Assembly: GCA_036763105.1 (NCBI GenBank) | Contig: JBAIYS010000015.1 | Coordinates: 1-58,706, forward strand | Length of the DNA: 58,706 nt | Direction: 5' to 3' | DNA from: Peptococcaceae bacterium 1198_IL3148 | GTDB lineage: Bacteria; Bacillota; Desulfotomaculia; Desulfotomaculales; Desulfohalotomaculaceae | In this document: positions 45,354 through 51,845 of the stretch, in pieces | Numbering within the stretch: position 1 is the first letter of the stretch | Layout: the number at the start of each line of letters is the position of its first letter | Notes under the pieces: model-generated | What the model saw: the letters and a program-made list of their open reading frames with translations, nothing else | Databases searched by the model: none | What the model was told of the DNA's origin: nothing | Made by a program: the position numbers and the translations under genes

Positions 45354-46523
45354 TTATGGCCTGTTTTGCTTATTAAAAATTTTGTTAATCACTTGATAAG
45401 TTGTGTCAATAATGGGTTTTATTTCTCGGTCAGCAAGGCTGTGATTAATGGGTAGTAACAACACCCGCTGATAGAACTCCTCGGCCTTGGGGGCCCTACT
45501 TCCCTCTAAAGTGCAAATGTCCGGATGCCCTGCCCATAAATAATAAGGATGTGAAAATACTGGATAGTACTGAACATCAACATCAATGCCACTGGCCTTT
45601 AATTCTGCAAAGATTTTTCTTTTGGCAGTCACCAATTCTGCACTCTTTAACTGCAAGGGATACATGCCCCATGCCGGTATGGTATCTGGTTGCCACTGGG
45701 GAATTTGTAATTGGGGCAGCGCTCCGAAGGCGTCATTATACTGGTAAGCAATGGCGGTACGCCTTTGAATAATTTGATCAATACGCTCCAGTTGGCTTAA
45801 ACCCAAAGCCGCCTGTAATTCTGTCATCCGATAAGCGTAGCCCAAATCTTGCATTTCGTAGTGCCACAGGCCAATATCTTTAGTTAACAGATGTGGGTCT
45901 TTAACCAGCCCCTCATCCCGAAACATGCGCAACCATTGGGCTAAATCCGCCGAATTGGTGGCAATCATCCCACCATCACCGGTGTAAATATGGTTTCCCG
46001 GTCCAAAGCTAAACACCACCATGTCACCCCAACTGGCCACCGACCGCCCGCGATACTGGGCCCCTAAACCGTGACTGGCGTCAACAATCACCGCAATATC
46101 TCGATCCTTTACGCCATCTAGGACGGGCTGTAAGTCACAGGGGTTACCGGCGTAGTGATGTACCAACACCGCTTTAGTTTTGTCATTTATTCTGGCCACC
46201 ACATCTTTAGCATCAACATTCCCGGTAGAGGGATCAACATCAGCAAAAGTATTGACACCCTTTTGATAAAAAACCGCATTGGGTCCGGCTACCGGTGCAA
46301 TGGGGGACACAATTACTTCTTCGCTCGGTCCCACCGCCGCTGCCAGCAAAGAGATATGTAAACCAGCCGCGGCACTGGATACCGCCACTGCATGTTTTAC
46401 GCCCACATAGTCTGCAAAGGCTTGCTCAAATTTGTTCACCTGCTCACCCAGGTGTAGCTTTTCACTTTGCAAAACCGATAATAGAGCATTTTTATCTTCA
46501 TCAGTAAACAATTTACTCGGCAT
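45354..46523 (-). CDS. DegT/DnrJ/EryC1/StrS aminotransferase-fold protein lacking the PLP lysine
   Basis: 389 residues with the fold-type I sugar aminotransferase layout: FADVDPSTGNVDA, VHHYAGNPCDLQPV, VIVDASHGLGAQYRG (Asp148 for the pyridine nitrogen), LGYAYRMTELQAALGLSQLERID. At the lysine site the family has S-F-x-x-x-K-x-I-x-T-G-E-G-G; here it is FSFGPGNHIYTGDGG, so Asn177 replaces the Schiff-base lysine and His178 follows. The phosphate-loop GTAAL motif is also altered (SSAAAGLH). Relatives such as PseC act in flagellin glycan synthesis, and the ColD dehydratases use histidine here. A normal transaminase is unlikely; function unknown. ATG 46523 with GGGAGGG upstream. It follows the transporter terminator and lies upstream of flgB. 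Confidence 0.85.
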   Translation of the reverse strand: MPSKLFTDEDKNALLSVLQSEKLHLGEQVNKFEQAFADYVGVKHAVAVSSAAAGLHISLLAAAVGPSEEVIVSPIAPVAGPNAVFYQKGVNTFADVDPSTGNVDAKDVVARINDKTKAVLVHHYAGNPCDLQPVLDGVKDRDIAVIVDASHGLGAQYRGRSVASWGDMVVFSFGPGNHIYTGDGGMIATNSADLAQWLRMFRDEGLVKDPHLLTKDIGLWHYEMQDLGYAYRMTELQAALGLSQLERIDQIIQRRTAIAYQYNDAFGALPQLQIPQWQPDTIPAWGMYPLQLKSAELVTAKRKIFAELKASGIDVDVQYYPVFSHPYYLWAGHPDICTLEGSRAPKAEEFYQRVLLLPINHSLADREIKPIIDTTYQVINKIFNKQNRP

Positions 46524-46596
46524 GATAACCCTCCCTATTTTACATATCTCTACTTATTCTAACAGAATATCTCAAAAACAACATTAAAACTTGCAA

Positions 46597-46631
46597 ACAA
46601 AAAAAGAGGCTGTTGCAAAACAACCTCTTTT
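46597..46631 (-). terminator. Intrinsic terminator after the amino-acid ABC transporter
   Basis: A 13-bp stem (46602-46614 with 46619-46631, one G-T pair) with a four-base loop is followed on minus by a run of seven T. It directly follows the ATPase gene. Confidence 0.85.
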
Positions 46632-46638
46632 ATCCAAA

Positions 46639-47379
46639 TTACATCTGTTTGAGGGTACGTTTTAAAAATTCTCTGGTGCGTTCCTGGGTCGGATTGTTAA
46701 AAATTTGCTCCGGTGGGCCTTCTTCGGCAATCACACCCTTGTCCATAAATACCACCCGATCCGATACTTCTTTGGCAAAGCCCATTTCATGGGTGACTAT
46801 TAACATGGTTAGACCCAATTCTGCCAGTTCCTTCATAACCCGTAGCACTTCTCCCACCATTTCCGGATCGAGAGCTGAGGTTGGTTCATCAAACAACATT
46901 ACATCCGGCTCCATAGAAAGGGCACGGGCAATGGCCACCCGTTGTTTTTGACCACCGGATAACTGTCTGGGTTTGGCATTAATATACTGATCCATGCCCA
47001 CCACTTGCAAATATTTCATCGCCACCTTTTCGGCCTCTTCCCGGGAGCGCTTGAGCACTTTAATTTGTCCCACCACACAGTTGTTTAAAACATTGTGGTT
47101 ATTAAACAAGTTGAATTGTTGGAACACCATACCTAATTTTGTCCGGTAGGCGTAAATATCGTGCTTATCGTCTAAAATATTTTCACCTTTGTAAATAATT
47201 TGGCCACCACTGGGCTTCTCCAGTAAATTGACACAGCGAAGGAGTGTTGATTTACCAGATCCGGATGAACCAATGATACAGACAACTTCTCCTTTTTTTA
47301 CTGAAAAATTAATGTCTTTTAACACCTCATGGGTGCCAAAGGATTTGCTTAAATGTTGGATATCAATGATTTTTTCCAT
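46639..47379 (-). CDS. Polar amino-acid ABC transporter, ATP-binding protein
   Basis: 246 residues of the GlnQ/ArtP type: Walker [10 protein letters not shown] (near 37-45), Q-loop FQQFNLF, signature [15 protein letters not shown], Walker [16 protein letters not shown]-loop THEMGF. Powers the importer formed with the two genes upstream. ATG 47379 with AGAAGGAGG. The specific amino acid cannot be told from sequence by eye. Confidence 0.95.
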   Translation of the reverse strand: MEKIIDIQHLSKSFGTHEVLKDINFSVKKGEVVCIIGSSGSGKSTLLRCVNLLEKPSGGQIIYKGENILDDKHDIYAYRTKLGMVFQQFNLFNNHNVLNNCVVGQIKVLKRSREEAEKVAMKYLQVVGMDQYINAKPRQLSGGQKQRVAIARALSMEPDVMLFDEPTSALDPEMVGEVLRVMKELAELGLTMLIVTHEMGFAKEVSDRVVFMDKGVIAEEGPPEQIFNNPTQERTREFLKRTLKQM

Positions 47380-47396
47380 ATTTCAACCTCCTTCTT

Positions 47397-48173
47397 CTAA
47401 TATCTATTGCCATCCCTGTTCTTTTTGCGCACGGCATCTTCCGGTCTTTCCACTTGCATTTGGTTAACCATGATGTAGTCGTCCGGGCCATCCAGTCTTC
47501 TTTCAATGTAACGTAAAATTCTGGTGACAGTAAAGGTCATGATAAAGTAAATGATACAGGCCACTGAGAATGCTTCAAAGTACCGGAAGTTGTTGCCGGC
47601 AATGGATTTGGTTTGAAAGAACAGCTCCGTTACCGAGATTACGTTTAGCACCGAAGTATCTTTAATATTAATGACAAATTCATTGCCAGTGGCCGGTAAA
47701 ATATTGCGAATCACTTGGGGTAATACAATATTAGTCATGGTTTGAATGTGGTTCATGCCAATGGCATGGGCGGCTTCAAATTGGCCTTTATCAATGGAGA
47801 TGATACCTCCACGCACAATTTCCGACATGTAGGCGCCGGTGTTAATAGACACAATAAAAATTGCGGCATATGTGCGATCCATATTTACGCCAAAGGCCAA
47901 AGCAGAACCATAAAAAATTACCATTGCTTGTACAATCATCGGGGTGCCACGGAAAAATTCGATGTAGGCAGTGAGAATAAAATTAACAACCTTTTGCACC
48001 ATTCTTTTGGGTCCTCGCTCCGGCATGGGCATAGTACGGATAACCCCAATAATTAAACCGATGATAGAACCTATAATTGTGCCAATAATAGAAATTAGCA
48101 ATGTCATGCCCGCTCCCCGCAGGAACATGGGCCAGTAGTTTGTAACAATATTGACTATCCACTCAAAACTCAT
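47397..48173 (-). CDS. Polar amino-acid ABC transporter, permease
   Basis: 258 residues, HisM/GlnP family with about five helices. N-terminal FLRGAGMTLLISIIGTIIG and the coupling-loop region EFFRGTPMIVQAMVIFYG...GAYMSEIVRGGIISIDKGQFEAAHAIGM are typical. A single permease, so presumably a homodimer. Lies between the binding protein and the ATPase genes. Confidence 0.95.
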   Translation of the reverse strand: MSFEWIVNIVTNYWPMFLRGAGMTLLISIIGTIIGSIIGLIIGVIRTMPMPERGPKRMVQKVVNFILTAYIEFFRGTPMIVQAMVIFYGSALAFGVNMDRTYAAIFIVSINTGAYMSEIVRGGIISIDKGQFEAAHAIGMNHIQTMTNIVLPQVIRNILPATGNEFVINIKDTSVLNVISVTELFFQTKSIAGNNFRYFEAFSVACIIYFIMTFTVTRILRYIERRLDGPDDYIMVNQMQVERPEDAVRKKNRDGNRY

Positions 48174-48198
48174 TGTTCTACTCCTTTACAACAGTATA

Positions 48199-48226
48199 AA
48201 ACCGGGTGCATTAGTGTACCCGGTTT
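48199..48226 (-). promoter_or_regulatory. Intercistronic hairpin between binding protein and permease genes
   Basis: AAACCGGGT/ACCCGGTTT (48199-48207 with 48218-48226) forms a 9-bp stem with a 10-nt loop and only a short T-run on minus. Such hairpins often let the binding-protein mRNA accumulate above the membrane parts; that role here is inferred. Confidence 0.55.
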
Positions 48227-48236
48227 CTCATTATCG

Positions 48237-49085
48237 TTATTCAGCTGCTGGTTGATTCAAAATAGCGGCATCCATAATTTTTGTTTGCTCTTCCAATGGG
48301 ATACCTGCTAAAATTTCGTTAATTGGTTCCAGTAATTCGCTACCCTTTGCCAAACCAACAGCGATGGCTGTGTCATCGTCAGAGGTAACAAATCCATCGG
48401 TGAATTCAACCATGGCGAAGTTTTTATTGGCCGCAGAAGCACTGACCCCTTCCGGGCGCTCCGAAACGTAACCATCAATTACTCCCGATTCCAGCGCAAC
48501 CCTCATGGCCGGGAAGTTATCCATGGCCGGTTGTTTTTGTACCCCTTCAATTTGATCAATAACTGAATAGTGGAAGGTATTTAACTGAGCAGTTACTTTG
48601 GCACCACTGAAATCTTGGATAGAAGTGGCTCCTTCATAATCGCCACCCTTTTTAACTACCATCACTAAATCTGATTTATAATAGTTGTCTGAAAAGTCAA
48701 TGGTCTTTTTGCGTTCCGCCGTTGGTGACATACCAGCGATAATAGCATCGATTTTGCCCGATGTCAATGCCGGCACCAGACCATCCCACTCAACTTTAAC
48801 AATTACCAATTCTTTTCCCAAACCTTCAGCAATTCTTTTGGCGATTTCCACATCATAACCGCCGGCATATTCAGCATTGCCGTCGATTTTAACCGCCCCA
48901 TTGGAATCATCCATTTGTGTCCAGTTGAAAGGTGCATAGCCACATTCTAGACCCACTTTAAAGGTGTTATCTTCGCTTGCCGCCGGCGCCTCGGTTTTTT
49001 CTGCATCGCTACCAGACCCGCAACCTGTCAACAATAACATTACAGATAAGGACATTACTAAAAATAATAACAGTTTTCTCCTCAT
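48237..49085 (-). CDS. Polar amino-acid ABC transporter, substrate-binding lipoprotein
   Basis: 282 residues. Lipoprotein signal with lipobox LLTGC (Cys22), then a type II periplasmic-binding fold: FKVGLECGYAPFNW, YAGGYDVEIAKRIAEGLGKEL, GKIDAIIAGMSPTAERKKTIDFSDNYY. Anchored outside the membrane, it delivers an amino acid to the permease. GGAGGAGG lies 13 bases upstream of the ATG. Has its own promoter and a leader hairpin. Confidence 0.95.
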   Translation of the reverse strand: MRRKLLLFLVMSLSVMLLLTGCGSGSDAEKTEAPAASEDNTFKVGLECGYAPFNWTQMDDSNGAVKIDGNAEYAGGYDVEIAKRIAEGLGKELVIVKVEWDGLVPALTSGKIDAIIAGMSPTAERKKTIDFSDNYYKSDLVMVVKKGGDYEGATSIQDFSGAKVTAQLNTFHYSVIDQIEGVQKQPAMDNFPAMRVALESGVIDGYVSERPEGVSASAANKNFAMVEFTDGFVTSDDDTAIAVGLAKGSELLEPINEILAGIPLEEQTKIMDAAILNQPAAE

Positions 49086-49131
49086 AACTAAATACCTTCC
49101 TCCTCCTTTTATAATATTGTTTTCGTAACAT

Positions 49132-49180
49132 AAAAGGCAATCTATTTAATTAATTGAATATATAAACATAGAATTGCCTA
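49132..49180 (-). promoter_or_regulatory. Leader hairpin of the amino-acid transporter operon
   Basis: On minus AGGCAATTCTAT pairs with ATAGATTGCCT (interrupted by one mismatch) over an AT-rich loop, followed by TTTTATG. It lies between the promoter and the ribosome site, so it might be an attenuator. No T-box or known riboswitch consensus is visible. Confidence 0.4.
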
Positions 49181-49202
49181 AATATTCCCTACACGCTAAA
49201 TA

Positions 49203-49231
49203 ATTTTATCATTATTTATAGTCGATTTCAA
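49203..49231 (-). promoter_or_regulatory. Sigma-A promoter for the amino-acid transporter operon
   Basis: TTGAAA (49231-49226), 17 bases, TAAAAT (49208-49203) on minus. Fits a start near 49196, giving a leader of about 110 bases containing the hairpin at 49132-49180. Confidence 0.6.
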
Positions 49232-49289
49232 GAATAATCTCTAGTTGTTTTGAATAACAATAATCTTTTATCTTTTTTGTCATAATCTT

Positions 49290-49298
49290 TGGTATAAT
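49290..49298 (+). promoter_or_regulatory. Extended -10 promoter for the cNMP-binding/DUF2225 gene
   Basis: TGG-TATAAT is an extended -10 box; no good -35 hexamer lies 17 bases upstream. It is 31 bases before the ATG at 49330 and divergent from the transporter promoter. Confidence 0.6.
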
Positions 49299-49329
49299 AT
49301 GGCTTAACTAATATATTTGAGGTGTGACA

Positions 49330-50520
49330 ATGGATATAAACGTACAAACAGAAATTTTAAAACGCTCATCTTTATTTAAAAACCTGCCTGATTATACCAT
49401 CAGGAATATCGCTGAAAACACCAAAATAATTACCTTCCCCCAGGACACCATTTTGTTTAATGAGGGGGATAACGGTGATTTACTGTACATCATTGGCTCC
49501 GGCAGTGTAACCTTATATAAAAATACCGCCACCAGCAAAGAAGTACCGGTGTACAAACATCAAACCGGCGACTACTTTGGTGAAATTGCCCTTTTAAATG
49601 AAACCGGCAAAAGAACGGTTACTGCCAAGGCAGAGGCAAAATCATTGCTGTTCGGCATTCCCGGCGAAGTCTTGATGGTCTTGCTGCAACAAAATGGCAC
49701 GTTGGCCATTAACCTGTTAAAAAATGTCAGTGCCCGGCTAGACGCCACCTATGATCAACTGGCCAGGCAGGATGCAAATTCTGCCCTGCCAATAACTGAC
49801 CTTGACCTGGCACTGACTGATGAAACAACTGCTTTGCCGACCGATATCAATGAGATGTTTTACGATCGTAAACTGGAGTGTCCCCATTGCGGAACAAAAT
49901 TTACCACCCCTAGAGTACTAACTAAACATATCACCATTGAAAAAAGTGATGACGACTTTTGCAACTATTATAAAGGCCTCAACCCCATCTACTATGACGT
50001 GGCGGTATGTCCCCAGTGCAGTTTTGCCTTTACCGATGAAACTCGCGAGCCATTGGGCGCCAACGCTGCCACCGGGGTGAAAAGGGTAGTAGACTCATTG
50101 CCCAAAAAGGATTACTGCAAAATTCGTAATGCCAGCCAAGCCAAAGAAACCTTTGTTTTAGCAATAAAAAGCCAGACCGCTGCAGGCAGTAAGCAATCTT
50201 TAATTGCTAAACTCTACTTGCGCCTGGCGTGGTTGCACCGCTATGAAGGCGACACTGTTAATGAATACAAATTTATTGAACAAGCAATAAAACATTATGA
50301 AATAGCCTTTTCCCGGGAGAATTTTAATCCTAAGCAGGAAATCATGCTTCTTTACTTGGTGGGCGAACTCTACGCCCGCATTGGTGACCCCAAAATGGCC
50401 ATTAATTGGTTTAACCGCGTGGTTACCCATCCGCAAAAACAAGTGTTTATCGGCATCGTCAACCGGGCCCGGGACCGTTGGCAAGATATTCGGGCCGAGA
50501 TGAAAAATGCCGAGGGGTAG
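49330..50520 (+). CDS. Cyclic-nucleotide-binding domain protein with DUF2225 domain
   Basis: 396 residues. The first 130 form a CNB domain (ILFNEGDNGDLLYIIGSGSVTLYK; phosphate cassette region GDYFGEIALLNETGKRTVTA, where the usual R-[ST]-A is R-T-V). Residues about 175-390 match DUF2225, with two cysteine pairs (ECPHCGTKF and VCPQCSF), likely zinc-binding, and a helical TPR-like tail (LAWLHRYEGDTVNEYKFIEQAIKHYE). No DNA-binding helix-turn-helix is seen, so it is not a CRP-type activator. ATG 49330 is chosen with GAGGTG upstream. A lone plus-strand gene between two minus-strand blocks. Ligand and function unknown. Confidence 0.9.
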   Translation: MDINVQTEILKRSSLFKNLPDYTIRNIAENTKIITFPQDTILFNEGDNGDLLYIIGSGSVTLYKNTATSKEVPVYKHQTGDYFGEIALLNETGKRTVTAKAEAKSLLFGIPGEVLMVLLQQNGTLAINLLKNVSARLDATYDQLARQDANSALPITDLDLALTDETTALPTDINEMFYDRKLECPHCGTKFTTPRVLTKHITIEKSDDDFCNYYKGLNPIYYDVAVCPQCSFAFTDETREPLGANAATGVKRVVDSLPKKDYCKIRNASQAKETFVLAIKSQTAAGSKQSLIAKLYLRLAWLHRYEGDTVNEYKFIEQAIKHYEIAFSRENFNPKQEIMLLYLVGELYARIGDPKMAINWFNRVVTHPQKQVFIGIVNRARDRWQDIRAEMKNAEG

Positions 50521-50534
50521 CCAGTTGACATAAT

Positions 50535-50580
50535 AAAAAGCGGTTATCTTAGAGCAACCCTCTAAGATAACCGCTTTTTT
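50535..50580. terminator. Two-way intrinsic terminator between DUF2225 gene and flaG
   Basis: A perfect 20-bp stem (from AAAAAGCGG at 50535) around a five-base loop (50555-50559), T-rich on both exits. Ends the plus-strand gene and the flagellar filament run; it overlaps the last bases of flaG. Confidence 0.9.
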
Positions 50581-50944
50581 ATACAATTTCATCCACCATA
50601 ATGCCCACTATTTCCCTAAAATAGGCCACCATGTCCAGCACCCATTCTGGTGGTATTTCCCTAACTATTTCTTTATTTTCAGAATTCACTACCTTCACTA
50701 AATACTCGCCGCTCTCTTCGTGCAATTCAAAATGCAGATTCGTTTGAAAGTTTTCCATAGTTTTGTTGGCTTGCTCCACGGCCTTGGTCAGCTGTTCCAA
50801 TGTTGCTGCTGTCTCTAACTCGGTAAAATCCTGTGCTGGTTGTTCTTCACCAGTTGCTGTTCTTTTACCAACAGTTACAGTTTTTTGTTCACGTTGCTGT
50901 ATTTGCTGGGTACGCACCGCGGGGTCTAATTGGGAAACAACCAT
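50579..50944 (-). CDS. flaG: FlaG family protein
   Basis: 121 residues: variable N-terminal half, then the FlaG core LHFELHEESGEYLVKVVNSENKEIVREIPPEWVLDM (about 71-106). Thought to affect filament length or stability. ATG 50944 with GGTGGTGA. Last gene of the filament run, as in many bacteria where flaG neighbours fliD and fliS. Confidence 0.92.
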   Translation of the reverse strand: MVVSQLDPAVRTQQIQQREQKTVTVGKRTATGEEQPAQDFTELETAATLEQLTKAVEQANKTMENFQTNLHFELHEESGEYLVKVVNSENKEIVREIPPEWVLDMVAYFREIVGIMVDEIV

Positions 50945-50958
50945 ATAATCACCACCCG

Positions 50959-51426
50959 CTATTTTTTCTTATCTAAAAAATAACCACTGTGTTGTTTAGG
51001 TTTGTTGTGATAGGCTTTCATTCCTACCTTTGACGATTGCATTTTTCTCATTTCCAACTGTAATTCCTTTAGCCTTTGTTCAGCCTCGGCCCGACTTTGA
51101 TCCGCTAGTTCCTTAGCCTCTTTGGCAGCTGCACCGATGGCAGCGATTATCGGCTCCAATTGCTGCAATACCTCTGGTTGTTGCTTTTTAAAATCTGCCC
51201 AATGGGCCGCACCGGTTTCAGCCACCAACTTATCCTTTAATAGCTGAATTTGCTGATCCCACTGGTCTACTTTATTCATATACTCCTGGCGCGCCATTAG
51301 GTGCTTTTCCAGTTGGTCAAATTCAGAGGACACCGTCATGCGCCTGCTCAACTGCAATATTTCCTGCATTAATTTCAGCTTTTGTTGATAATACTCAATT
51401 AGTTTTTTAACCACGCTGTCGTTCAT
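50959..51426 (-). CDS. FliT-like flagellar chaperone (putative)
   Basis: 155 residues, wholly alpha-helical and charged, with heptad runs (EYYQQKLKLMQEILQLSRRM; AAAKEAKELADQSRAEAEQRLKELQ) and a conserved-looking tail GMKAYHNKPKQHSGYFLDKKK. Its ATG directly follows the fliS stop. Position after fliD-fliS and helical content suggest a FliT/FlgN-type export chaperone, but no decisive motif is seen. Confidence 0.6.
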   Translation of the reverse strand: MNDSVVKKLIEYYQQKLKLMQEILQLSRRMTVSSEFDQLEKHLMARQEYMNKVDQWDQQIQLLKDKLVAETGAAHWADFKKQQPEVLQQLEPIIAAIGAAAKEAKELADQSRAEAEQRLKELQLEMRKMQSSKVGMKAYHNKPKQHSGYFLDKKK

Positions 51427-51810
51427 TTAGGCACCGCTCTTAGCCTTTTTTAATGCCAGGGACCAGGTGTCCCTTAATTCCTCAATCAAACCTTGCACTT
51501 CTAACAAAATTTCTTTATCTTTTTTGATGTTGGCTTCAATCAGTCGACGCTTGATGTAGTCGTACAAATTATACAGGTTTTTAGAGATCTCGAAGTCCTG
51601 GTTTAACGTCACCATCAATTCGGTGATGATGTCTTGCACCCGTTGGTTGTAGTAATTGCATTGTTCTATATTATTGGCTTCCAGTTGACTTATTGACTGT
51701 TTAATGAACTTTAACGCACCGTTGTATAACATTAATGTCAACTGTCCCGGTTCGGCACTGGTAACTGCATTTTGTTGATACTGGGCATATGGATTCGCTG
51801 CTGCTTGCAT
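51427..51810 (-). CDS. fliS: Flagellin export chaperone FliS
   Basis: 127 residues: NPYAQYQQNAVTSAEPGQLTLMLYNGALKFIKQS is the FliS signature, followed by RVQDIITELMVTLNQDFEISKNLYNLYDYIKRRLIEAN. Binds flagellin before export. AAGGGTGA lies upstream of the ATG. Directly after fliD. Confidence 0.97.
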   Translation of the reverse strand: MQAAANPYAQYQQNAVTSAEPGQLTLMLYNGALKFIKQSISQLEANNIEQCNYYNQRVQDIITELMVTLNQDFEISKNLYNLYDYIKRRLIEANIKKDKEILLEVQGLIEELRDTWSLALKKAKSGA

Positions 51811-51845
51811 GATTTATATTCACCCTTTCGGCTTATTTACATACT

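Noticed and set aside
49086-49200. T-box or amino-acid riboswitch in the transporter leader
   Set aside because: No T-box consensus or lysine/glycine riboswitch pattern was found; only a simple hairpin is supported.
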